From: Paracyclopina nana | Lineage: Eukaryota > Arthropoda > Copepoda > Cyclopoida > Cyclopettidae | Direction: 5' to 3' | Assembly: GCA_019096065.1 (NCBI GenBank) | Contig: JAGUCH010000008.1 | Coordinates: forward strand, 6,329,001-6,393,000 | Length of the DNA stretch: 64,000 nucleotides | Part shown: piece after piece, positions 34,701 to 46,850 of the stretch | How the letters are laid out: every line of letters starts with the position of its first letter | How positions within the stretch are numbered: position 1 is the stretch's first letter | The notes under the pieces: model-generated | Database searches by the model: none | Told to the model about the DNA's origin: nothing | The model's input: only the letters and a program-made list of their open reading frames with translations | Made by a program: the position numbers and the translations under genes

Positions 34701-37700
34701 AACCAATCAAAGTAGCAAAACACTTGACCAAGCTCTTTGATTCAATGGCAAAGCTAAAGCTTAGAGATGATCCTACCAAGCTAAACAATGCCTATGCTAT
34801 GATTGCTAAGGATGGAGAATGTGTTGAATTTGATAAAGATTGCATTTGTGAGGGCCAAGTTGAAGTTTGGCTCAACAGGCTAATGGACTCAATGCGGTAT
34901 TCTATAAGATATTACATGACTGATGCTGTTGCAGCGTATGAGGAAAAAGCTAGAGACCAATGGCTCTTTGACTATCCAGCTCAAGTTTCTCTTTGTGGGA
35001 CCCAAATTTGGTGGACCTCTGAAGTTGGAATAGCCTTTGGAAAACTTGAAGAGGGTTATGAGTCTGCAATAAAGGATTACTACAAAAAGCAAATTGCGCA
35101 GCTTAACAACCTTATTACTCTCCTATTGGGAACCTTGACATCAGGAGATCGACAAAAAATCATGACTATTTGCACAATTGATGTGCATTCTAGAGATGTT
35201 GTTGGGAAGCTTATTACTAGCAAAATTGAGAGTGTCCTTGCCTTTATGTGGCAATCTCAGCTGAGGCATAGATGGGACAAGGAAGTGAAAGATTGTTTTG
35301 CAAACATTTGTGATGCTGAGTTCAGATATTGGCATGAATACCTTGGAAATACAGCAAGGCTTGTCATTACCCCTCTAACTGATAGATGCTATATTACTCT
35401 TACTCAATCTCTTCATCTTGTAATGGGAGGAGCTCCTGCTGGCCCAGCTGGAACTGGAAAAACTGAAACAACCAAAGATCTTGGCAGAGCATTGGGTATG
35501 ATGGTTTATGTATTTAATTGCTCAGAGCAAATGGACTACAAATCTTGTGGAAATATTTATAAGGTACTTCTAAAAATGCTTTTAAATAAAAAATCACATA
35601 TATCTTAACCATTCTTCTTCATAGGGGTTAGCTCAAACTGGAGCATGGGGCTGTTTTGATGAATTCAACAGAATTACAGTTGAAGTTTTGTCAGTAATTG
35701 CAGTTCAGGTGAAAAGTATTCAAGATGCAATCAAAGAGTCAAAGAAAACTTTTGACTTCATGGGAGAGGAAATCCCACTCAATCCTACAGTTGGCATTTT
35801 CATAACTATGAACCCTGGATATGCTGGAAGAGCAGAATTGCCTGAAAACTTGAAAGCTCTCTTCAGACCATGTGCTATGGTTGTCCCTGACTTGGGCCTT
35901 ATTTGTGAGATCATGCTTGTGGCAGAGGGGTTTTTGGAAGCAAGAACATTGTCTAGAAAGTTTATCACACTTTATACTCTGTGTAAAGAGTTGCTTTCAA
36001 AGCAAGATCATTATGATTGGGGGCTGCGAGCCATTAAATCAGTATTGGTTGTTGCTGGAGCTTTAAAAAGAGGTGACCCAGATAGGCCTGAAGATCAAGT
36101 TTTAATGAGAGCACTGAGAGATTTCAACCTCCCAAAAATTGTCTCAGATGACAACCCAGTATTCTTGGGCCTAATAAGTGACTTATTTCCATCATTAGAT
36201 GTTCCAAGAAAAAGAGAACTTGAGTTTGAAAAATCAGTCAAGCACGCAGCATGTGACTTGAAACTACAACCTGAGGAAAGCTTCGTACTTAAAGTTGTTC
36301 AGCTGGAAGAATTATTGTATGTAAGACATTCTGTGTTTATTGTTGGCAATGCTGGAACTGGGAAAACACAAGTATGGAAAACATTGTTCAAGACCTACCA
36401 AAATCAAAAGAAGAAACCAATCTACACAGACTTGAATCCTAAGACAGTAACTAATGATGAGCTGTATGGAATAATCAATCCTGCAACAAGAGAATGGAAG
36501 GATGGCCTATTCTCTGTCATAATGAGAGACCAAGCTAATCTGACTAGTGAAGGTCCTAAGTGGATCATTCTGGATGGTGACATTGATCCAATGTGGATTG
36601 AGTCATTGAACACTGTCATGGATGACAACAAGATTTTGACTTTGGCTAGCAATGAAAGAATTGCTTTAACTCCTGAAATGCGACTTATCTTTGAAATATC
36701 CAATCTAAGAACTGCAACTCCTGCAACTGTTTCTAGGGCTGGAATATTGTATATCAATCCTGGTGATTTGGGATGGAACCCTTTTGTAACCAGTTGGATA
36801 GAAACCAGAGAGGTGTCCAATGAAAAAGCCAATTTGACAGTCTTGTTTGATAAATACATACCAACACTGCAAGAAGCCATAAGATATCGATTTAAGAAAA
36901 TCACTCCAATACCAGACATTACTCATGTTGAAACTTTATGTATTCTATTAGAGTGCTTGTTGGTCCATCCAAACATTCCAAGCAGTGACCCATCTAAAGA
37001 GTTATATGAGCTGTACTTTGTGTTTGCTTGCATTTGGGCCTATGGATCCAGTCTCTACTTTGATGGTACAATTGATCACAGATCTGAATTCTCAAAATGG
37101 TTTCTGAATGAATTCAAAAATGTGGCTTTTCCTCCCAATGGAACTATATTTGATTTTTACGTGGATAACCAACAACAAGAAATGGTCCCGTGGGTGAACA
37201 GAGTACCCAAATTTGAACTTGACCCTGATCTTCCATTACAAGCTGTATTGGTTCACACATCAGAAACCATAAGGATAAAGTTCTTCTTAGATCTTCTAGT
37301 CAACAAGAGACAACCAGTCATGCTTGTTGGTGGAGCTGGATGTGGCAAAACTGTGTTGGTCAATGAGAAGTTATCTCAACTTGATGAGAACTACATGGTC
37401 ACCAATGTTCCCTTCAATTATTACTATACTGCAGAAATGCTGCAAAAGATATTGGAAAAGCCCCTTGAAAAGAAAGCTGGCAAAAATTATGGACCACCAG
37501 GCAGCAAAAAGCTAGTCTACTTTATTGATGATATGAACATGCCTGAAGTTGATCTGTATGGCACAGTTGGACCACATACTCTGATAAGGCAACATTTGGA
37601 TTATAACCATTGGTATGATCGCAACAAGTTAACTCCAAAAGACATTCACAATTGTCAGTATGTTGCTTGCATGAATCCAACTGCTGGAAGCTTTACCATC

Positions 37701-40700
37701 AATCCCAGACTCCAAAGACATTTCACAACATTTGCTGTCAGCTTTCCAACAACTGATTCATTATTTACAATTTACAACTCAATTCTCTCTGATCATTTGG
37801 ATGCCCCTGGAAATAAGTTTGGATTTTTAGTCAGAAAAACTTGCCCAAATGTGGTAAATGCTACTTTGGCTCTGCATCAAAAAGCATCTCAAGTTTTCAT
37901 GCCAACAGCACTGAAGTTCCACTACATATTTAACCTTAGAGACTTGTCTAATGTATTCCAAGGACTGCTTTTTGCAACCAATGAGTGCATTGCAACTCCA
38001 ACTGAGATGGTGAGGTTATGGTGTCATGAAACTCATAGAGTTTACATGGACAAGTTAGCTGATGGAAAAGACATAGAGAACTTTGAGAAAATTCAAAAGG
38101 ACGTGTTGAAGAAAAGCTTTGATGATGCTCCAGAATCAGAGATCCTAAACAAACCACTGATATATTGTCATTTTGCTAAGTGAGTATTTTAATAACCTTC
38201 TGTTTACTGCTTGTGGATATTTCTATTTTGTTACAGGGGAATTGGTGAACCAAAGTATATGCCTATACTTTCATGGGAATCACTGAACAAATTGCTGACA
38301 GATGCTTTGCATAGTTACAATGAGCTAAATGCCGCTATGGATCTTGTACTTTTTGAAGATGCAATGTCGCACATTTGCAAAATCAATCGAATATTGGAGT
38401 CACCAAGGGGCAATGCCTTGCTTGTTGGAGTTGGTGGATCTGGTAAGCAAAGTTTGTCAAGACTGGCTGCTTACATTTCATCAATGGAGGTGTTCCAAGT
38501 AACTTTGAGGAAAGGCTATTGCAGCTCTGATTTAAAAGCTGATTTGGCCAATTTGTACCAGAAAACTGGACTAAAAAATCTTGGAACTGTATTCCTCATG
38601 ACTGATGCTCAGGTAACAAACAATATGTTTGTTCCAGGAAGAGCCTAACTTGTAATGAATTAATTTAAGGTTGCTGATGAAAGATTCCTTGTATTGATAA
38701 ACAACTTGCTAGCTTCGGGAGAAATACCAGACCTTTTCAGTGATGATGAAGTTGAAAATGTTGTAACCATGGTGAGAAATGAAGTGAAGGGTGCTGGTAT
38801 GCAGGACACTAAAGAGAACTGCTGGAAATTTTTTATTGACCGTGTGAGGAGGCAGCTTAAAGTTGTTCTTTGCTTCTCACCTGTGGGGTCAACACTTAGA
38901 GTGAGAGGTCGAAAGTTTCCAGCTTTGATAAATTGTACTTGCATTGATTGGTTTCATGAGGTAAATAATGTGTGCACTGTATTACTGATTGTTAAATGTT
39001 TTTTTCTTATAGTGGCCTCAAGAGGCACTGATCTCTGTATCAATGAGATTTTTGAATGAGCTAGAGATCGTACCCAATCTCATCAAGCCATCTATTGCTC
39101 ATTTTATGTCTTATGTCCATGGATCTGTCAATGAAATGTCCAAGGTAAAAAAAACCTAGTATAATATTCCTTTAAGTGAGCTTGTATGTTTTTCTTAGGC
39201 CTACTTATTGAATGAGAGAAGGCATAATTACACAACACCTAAGTCCTTCCTTGAGTTGATCAATCTCTACGTTAAAATTTTAATCAGTAAGCATTCTGAG
39301 CTTGATTCAAAGATGTCTAGACTAGAGAATGGGCTAGAAAAACTTAGGGTAACTGCAACTCAAGTGGCTGAGTTAAAGGCTCAGCTAGCTGAACAAGAAG
39401 TCGAGCTGACTAAGAAAAATGAAGAGGCAGATAAGCTTATTGAAATTGTTGGAGTGGAAACTGAAAAGGTTTCAAAAGAAAAAGCAATTGCTGATGAAGA
39501 AGAGTTGAAAGTTAACAAGATTAATGTGGAAGTCTCAATTAAACAGAAAGATTGTGAAGAGGATTTGAAAAAGGCTGAGCCAGCCTTGGATGCTGCACAG
39601 CAGGCTCTTAATACTTTGAATAAGGCAAACTTGACTGAGCTGAAATCGTTTGGTTCACCTCCACCCGCTGTTATAAATGTACTGTCAGCTGTAATGGTGC
39701 TGTTGTCCACCAATGGAAGAGTACCCAAGGATCGATCATGGGCAAAAGCTAAAGCAATGATGTCAAAAGTTGATCCATTTTTAGAGGGCTTGGTGTCTTA
39801 TGACAAGGAAAACATTCACCCTAACATCATAACTGCTCTTGATCCCTACTTGAAAGACAAAGAATTTGATCCTGAGTTTATTAGGAGCAAATCAGCTGCT
39901 GCAGCTGGCTTGTGCTCATGGGTCATCAACATTGTCAGATTTTATGAAGTTTACTGTGATGTTGAACCAAAGAGAAGAGCCCTTGAAGAAGCAAATGCTG
40001 AGCTAGCTGCAGCTCAGGACAAGCTTGCTGCTGTGAAAGCAAAAGTATTAGATTTGGAAGCTACATTGGAAAAGCTTACCAGTGACTACCAAAGAGCAAT
40101 AGAGGAGAAAATGCGATGCCAGAAAGAAGCTGATGAAACCACTAAGACCATTCATCTAGCTAACAGGCTAGTTGGCGGACTAGCATCTGAGAAAATAAGG
40201 TGGTCAGACTCTGTCCAAACCTTCAGAGAGCAATGCAAGATGCTTCCTGGGGATGTTTTACTTGTAGCATCATTTATATCTTATCTTGGATGCTTCACTA
40301 AACAATACAGATTGGAATTATTTGAACGCAAATGGTTGCCTTACATGAAAAAGCTTCCAAAGCCCATTCCCCTCTCTTTGGGCTATGCTGGAGCTAATGT
40401 ACTTTCATTGCTGACAGATGATGCATTGATTGCTAAATGGAATAATGAAGGCCTTCCATCAGATACTATGTCAACTGAAAATGCAACAATTTTGACCAAT
40501 TCAGTAAAATGGCCATTAATGATTGATCCACAATTGCAAGGCATTAAATGGATAAAGAACCGTTTTGCCGAAAATCTAACAGTTATTCGGTTGGGCCAAA
40601 AAGGTTATCTTGATATAGTTGAAAAGTCTGTTGCCATGGGAAATACTCTATTGATTGAGAACTTGGACGAAGACATTGACCCAGTGCTTGATCCACTTTT

Positions 40701-43700
40701 GGGAAGAAATTTGATCAAAAAAGGCAAAGCCATTAGGCTTGGGGATAAAGAGGTTGAATATCATCCTCATTTTCAGCTCTATTTGCATACCAAAATGGCT
40801 AATCCCCACTACAAGCCAGAGCTTCAGGCTCAAACAACTCTCATTAACTTCACAGTCACTCGGCAGGGTCTTGAGGATCAGTTGTTGGCTGAAGTGGTCA
40901 AAGCTGACAGACCTGATCTAGAAGAGCAGAAAGCTGATTTAACAAGGCAGCAAAATGAATACAAGATATTACTAAAAAGTTTGGAGGATGATTTACTCAT
41001 GCGATTGTCTTCTGCTGGTGATAATATCCTCAGTGATTCTGCTCTAGTTGAAAATCTTGAGCACACCAAGAAAACTGCAGCTGACATTGAAATCAAAGTA
41101 ACTGAAGCAAAGAAGACAAGCTTTGAAATTGACAAGGCAAGAGAATTTTACAGGCCTGCTGCAGCGAGAGCATCAGTTTTATACTTCATCTTGAATGATT
41201 TGTACAAGATCAATCCTATCTACCAATTCAGTCTTAAAGCATTCAGTGTTGTCTTCAATGTTGCTATTGAGAGAGCAGAACTTGCCAAAGATGTAAAGAT
41301 AAGAGTGACAAACCTGACAGAATGCATTACTTACAGTGTATTCATGTACACAACAAGAGGACTGTTTGAGTGTGATAAGCTTATTTTCACATCGCAAATG
41401 GCTTTTCAAATCCTTCTTATGAAAAAGGAAATCAATCCAGTTGAGCTAGACTTCTTGCTAAGGTTTCCAGCTGCAACAAATTCATCAAGCCCAGTTGATT
41501 TCATATCAAATGTTGGCTGGGGAGCTATTAAAACTCTTTCTTCAATGGATGAATTTAGAAATCTTGACAGAGACATAGAAAATAATGCCAAACGATGGAA
41601 AAAGTTTGTTGAAGCTGAGGCTCCAGAAAAGGAAAAATTTCCCCAGGTATATTGAAACATGAACAATCTTTTTGCTTGTTCTGTACATTTCCCTTTTGTA
41701 GGAATGGAAGAAGAAAGATGCCTTACAAAGGCTATGCATGATGAGGGCCCTCAGACCTGATAGAATGACCTATGCTGTTCAAGGCTTCATTGAGGAGAAA
41801 CTCGGTCCAAAGTTTGTTGAGAATCGCTCAGTAGAGTTTGCCAAGTCTTATGAAGAATCAGGTATAGTACAATATTGTGTCTATGCTCATAAAAAACATA
41901 CAAAAATCTATTTCTAGGACCTTCAACTCCTGTATTCTTTATCCTATCTCCTGGAGTCAATCCCCTGAAAGATGTGGAGGCATTAGGCAAGAGACTAGGT
42001 TACACTGCAATGGACAAGAACTTCCACAATGTCTCTCTTGGTCAAGGACAAGAAGTTGTTGCTGAGGCTGCAATGTCAACTGCTGCAAGAGAGGGGCATT
42101 GGGTGATATTACAAAACATTCATTTAGTGAAAACTTGGCTGCCCTCATTGGAAAAGCAGATTGAGGAGCTCTCAGAGGGAGCTCATGATAACTACAGAAT
42201 ATTTTTGAGCGCAGAACCAGCACCAAATCCAGAAAATCACATTATTCCACAAAGTATCCTAGAAGCATCAATTAAAATCACTAATGAGCCTCCTACTGGC
42301 ATGCAGGCTAATTTACATAAGGCTTTGGAAAACTTTGATCAAGAAACACTTGAGATGTGCTCTAAGGAAGCAGAGTTCAAAAGTATTCTCTTCAGTTTGT
42401 GCTACTTTCATGCTGTTGTTGCTGAAAGGAGAAAGTTTGGGCCTCAAGGATGGAACAAAATCTACCCATTTAACACTGGTGATCTCATCATCAGTATGAA
42501 CGTTCTTTACAATTACTTGGAGGCAAATAACAGGATTCCATGGGAGGATCTTAGATACCTATTTGGAGAGATTATGTATGGAGGGCATATAACTGATGAT
42601 TGGGATAGACGTTTGTGTAAAACATATCTGGAAGAGTACATGCATCCTGATCAGTTAGATGGTGAGCTACTCCTTGCTCCAGGTTTCTCAACTCCACCAA
42701 ACATGGATTATGCTGGCTATCACCACTACATAACTGACCATCTACCCCCAGAGAATCCTAGCCTCTATGGCCTGCATCCCAATGCAGAAATTGGTTTCTT
42801 GACTGCCACATCAGAAACTTTATTTAGAACTGTTTTTGAGCTTCAGCCGAGAGAAGGCGGAGCAACTGGTGGTCCAACAGCCACAAGAGAGGATAAAATC
42901 AAGACTATAGTTGATGATATTATGGAGAAGCTGCCAGATCCATTCAGCATGGCTGAAATCATGGGAAAAGTTGAAGAAAGAACTCCTTATGTAGTTGTTG
43001 CATTTCAAGTAAGAATGTTTAAAAAATTGTTATATAGAAGTCATTATGTGGTTCTTTCAGGAATGTGAAAGGATGAACATTTTAACAAAAGAAATGAGAA
43101 GGTCTCTCAAAGAGCTTGATCTTGGTCTCAAGGGCGAACTTACTATTACAAATGATATGGAAGACCTTGGAAATTCTTTGTTCTTTGATCAGGTACAAAC
43201 AATTGCTTCAAATACTTGTAATATAGTTCATTTTGGATGTACCACCTGTACCTAGGTACCTCCATCATGGTCAAAAAGGGCATATGCATCATTAAATGGC
43301 TTGTCAGCTTGGTATGCAGATCTTATACTCAGGATCAAAGAGCTGGAATCCTGGACAGCTGACTTCAGCCTTCCTGCATCTGTGTGGCTCCCTGGATTTT
43401 TCAATCCACAATCATTCTTGACTGCCATTATGCAGAGCACAGCTCGTAAAAATGAACTTCCACTAGATAAAATGTCTCTTGCTTGTGAGGTTACAAAGAA
43501 GACAAAAGAAGAAATGCAGAATCCTCCAAGAGAAGGCGCTAATATTCATGGCCTGTTCATGGAAGGTGCTAGATGGGACATCAATGTTGGATCAATTGTT
43601 GATTCTAGATTGAAAGAGCTGTATCCAATGATGCCTGTGATGTTTATCAAGGCTTTGACTCAGGATAAGCAAGAAATGAGGAATCTTTATGAGTGTCCAG

Positions 43701-43813
43701 TGTACAAAACAAGACAGAGGGGACCTACATATGTTTGGACATTCAACCTTAGAACAAAGGAAAGACCTTCAAAATGGATTTTAGCAGGGGTGGCTTTACT
43801 CCTTCAAATATGA
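28572..43813 (+). CDS. Dhc93AB: Axonemal dynein heavy chain, outer-arm beta class (DNAH9/11/17, Dhc93AB)
   Basis: Microtubule motor ATPase of the outer dynein arm. Exons: 28572-28739 (or 28904-29077), 29134-29328, 29389-29515, 29572-29999, 30157-30345, 30404-31369, 31424-31661, optional 31752-31799, 32033-32206, 32264-32586, 32645-35563, 35625-38179, 38237-38612, 38670-38960, 39013-39144, 39199-41646, 41702-41861, 41918-43008, 43061-43192, 43256-43813. All phases agree; the product is 4,489 aa, close to the 4,460-4,490 aa of the class. Class is set by the N terminus ([34 protein letters not shown]). P-loops: AAA1 GPAGTGKT (about residue 1869), AAA2 GNAGTGKT (2150), AAA3 GGAGCGKT (2478), AAA4 GVGGSGKQ (2825). 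The stalk coiled coil begins near residue 3050 ([20 protein letters not shown]). The end is [12 protein letters not shown]. No stop or frameshift, so the gene is functional. Regulation: X-box at 28300. Confidence 0.95.
28901..29077 (+). other. Dynein alternative first coding exon B
   Basis: Acceptor TTGCACAG at 28893-28900, ATG at 28904, 58 codons, donor GTATGC at 29078. It encodes [19 protein letters not shown] and matches exon A at 27 of 43 aligned residues from RxxF to the final PQ. Both exons end in phase 0 and feed the same exon at 29134. Splicing A to B would read GGA TGG TTA TAA, an immediate stop, so only one can be used per mRNA. Confidence 0.75.
31752..31799 (+). other. Predicted 48-nt in-frame cassette exon of the dynein gene
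   Basis: Acceptor CTTACAG at 31745-31751 and donor GTAAGT at 31800-31805. The exon is exactly 48 nt, enters and leaves in phase 1, and has no stop ([15 protein letters not shown] between SEG and the IWEYIESV block). Skipping it gives the sequence typical of the family, so it is either an alternative exon or a lineage-specific insertion. Confidence 0.6.
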
Positions 43814-43870
43814 TAGCATTACATATATAACCCAAAACTTCTCCCAAATGTACACTATAAAAATATTTAG

Positions 43871-43876
43871 AATAAA
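43871..43876 (+). terminator. Poly(A) signal of the dynein gene
   Basis: AATAAA 58 bp after the dynein stop codon. Confidence 0.65.
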
Positions 43877-46850
43877 ATATGCACAGAGATGTCCACATGT
43901 TTGTTCAGAAAAGATCTACAAGACAAGATTATCTAATATAAGGTGACTTACAAGCTGAGCTTCACTTCTATGGGCTGTTGGGCTATGCTATGGTACCCCT
44001 ACTGATGAAAAATTGGAATACTGTGAATCTCATCACTATGAGCAATATCTTTTCTTGCCGGAGTTCCTCATGAAATGCCAATAAAAAATCAGGCATTACT
44101 CATTTCAAAACAATAATAATTTCAGCAAAACCTGGCCACTTTACACATTTGATTAAAAGAGTAGATGAGGAGACTAGCAGTGATGCTGATAGGAGCCCTC
44201 CCTTTTTTTATTGTGTATGCTAGATGTATTGATGTCAATGAAATTAAAGTAAGTTATATTGTTCATGGTGCAAAAATAATCATGATTCAAGCCTAAGTTG
44301 CATTTCAGATTCAACCTTTTTTAGGGTAAAATCTCAGCAGTTATTTGCTGCAGCATCTGCGTTAATTTCAATTTTAGTTCTTGCTTTTGGTGAAAGCAGC
44401 GCCATCTAGGTTATGAAAAACAGACATTGTGATTTGATGTCTCTTGGTTCAGTCTAGAATAGCCTTAAGAGATGGGGCTGGTAAAAGTGAAATTAGGAGA
44501 TAGCTTTATTATAGGAACAAATGGCATAGTTAAGTCACCCAACCTTTACAAGCAGTTTTTTGAGCAAATTTCTGACTGGTAGGATCAAAGTGCTTTGATC
44601 AGATAAAAGGGTGAAGGCCAACAATTTTGAATACCAAAGGTATTATGAGGAAAAATGGGAACTCGTTGAAATACTAATTAAATGGCTCGTTTGCAAATGA
44701 CACTTGTATTTAGCCTTGCCAACAAAAAATAATAAACTGTATTTCTGAGAACAAATTTGGGCAAGGCAAGGGTAGGCCAAAAGCATAATCATACCATAAT
44801 TTGATGGTGAACTTTTTTATGCCACAGTATGGCCAACTCTACTAGTATATACTGTTAAACATCACACAGGCTTTTTCTTGCAGCAGTGCTATAAGCAAAG
44901 CTGAGACATGAATCCTTTGAAGGAACAAATTGCGCCATAAAGATAATCTAGGGCTAGAAATTGTGCCAACAACACACTGTGCTGTGGACATTTTCCTTTC
45001 AACACTTCTTGCTGCTCTAGGCTTTTTATGCTGTTGTTCAACCAAAAGAAAAGAAGTAGATGCTTAAGTTTTATTCTGGTTATACACATAATGGTATCTC
45101 TTATTTTCATAGCAACAATTAATTCATAATTGTTGAGATCAGAACACATAAAGAATAGCTGTATTTATTTTAATTTTCTTGATGTTCTATTATTCTGTCT
45201 TCTTCTTGTTCATGAGGTCAAATATTGAATTGCTGAGTGTTTGTTTGCACTTTTTTCCACTTCTTCTTCTTCTTGATGTTTAAGTTCCAAGTGCTGCTGC
45301 ACAATTTTAGCTTTTTCTCTCAACAAATATGAAAAACTAGCAAAGAATTTTCACCACCTCGTCTACGTTAGGATTGCCAAAGGCTAAAGGCTCAGAAAAC
45401 TTGGCAAGCTGTGAAAAGGCCTAAGATCTTTTAATAATTTGACGCGTCCACTGGGCTAAGTTTTATTTTTTTAAAAGGTCTCTTTTACCAATGTTGTGAC
45501 CCAAAATGGAAAATTCTTAGCACAAACCATAGGAAGTTTATGTAAAATTCTGACTGTCCACCTTAAGTTACACGCTTGGAAGTACTAGAGTGCTATCACA
45601 GCGCCATCTCTCCACAGTTGAAAAACTAATACAAGTTGAGCTGTGTCAACAACAACCAATGTTACCACTAAACAAACAGCAAGTGACCTCATTGGTTCAA
45701 GTGTCACAGTATTCTATTGGGTTGCTAGCTACTGTTAGCTCTAATTTAAAGGCACTTTTTTTGGCACACACCCATCTAGTTGTTTGTGTCCCTTTTTGCA
45801 CAAAAAAAGAAAGCAATAATGAATTCCTAGGTTCAAAGAATGGTAAACATCCTGAGGGGCTATCATGTGTTTGTTCTAGAACAAGCCAAGCTAACTTAAG
45901 GCAATAATGGATATCATCAACACTCTTTCTGCCAAAATTGTGCAAAATTCTTTCCTCCTTTTTCTGGCTCGGATCACAGCAGCAGCCATGTTTGGGTGTG
46001 AGTCGACTTGGCAGCAAAGTTTTTCAATTTATGTACAAAAGTTATAAGCCTCTCATCATTCTCATATATATACTAGAGTCGACCCAACCAACTTTTCTCT
46101 AAGGATAAGAGATTACTGCAACCTTTATTTTGTTCACATTAGAATCTATTAAAGATATTAGAATGTGATGATTCTTTTTCACCTTCAAATTTTAGAAAAA
46201 TTAAGAAAAAATCCTTATGTATCATGCTGTAATGTTGTCATCGAAGCCTTTAAAGTATTTTGATTTCATGAGAATATCACTCAATTTTGAGTTCAATTCC
46301 AATGCTGACATTTTCATTCCATGTTTATCTCTGATGTAGCTTTTTTTGCAAAAAAATATCGGTCCACCTCTAAGCACAAACTTTTACATGAATCTCTCTT
46401 TTTGCTAAATTAGTACTTGGCGAAATCCCATTTAGATAAATGAGCCTCAATTTGCAAGATTTTGCTGTGCTTGTACATCTTGGAAGGCTACTGCTCCAAA
46501 AATATACAATTTCAGGCCTTTTCTTAGGGATTAGTGTACCCTACCCATCTACATAAAATGTGCAAAATGGGCGACTAAAAAGTTTATGGCTTGCCCTTAA
46601 ATTTGCTCTTGATGACTTCCTACAGTTTAAAGCAAATGCAGCAAAGTCTTCATATATGTTTTTTCCTTAAATCTTATCGCAAGAAACCTCTTACAGTTTC
46701 TTTAATTTTCAGTTTGAGAAACTGAAAGCTAGAGCCTTATTGCACTTAATTTTTGGCAGTGTTTTGGCATGTTATTTCGCCAAAAAAGTTCCTTGGAATG
46801 CGAAACAATGATTTAACCTATCATTGTGCAGCAGCAATACCCTGATTTTC
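43877..46850. other. Intergenic region, no supported gene
   Basis: Between the dynein 3' end (+) and the Ig-FN3 gene 3' end (-). Several small open frames exist but none has splice signals or a recognisable domain. The 10-mer agcgccatct recurs (near 44397 and 45599, and inverted near 55364), which may reflect old repeats. Confidence 0.5.

Noticed and set aside
45590..46017. Overlapping open frames on both strands of about 105 residues
   Set aside because: Low-complexity composition, no domain and no splice support; the two strands mirror each other as chance frames do.
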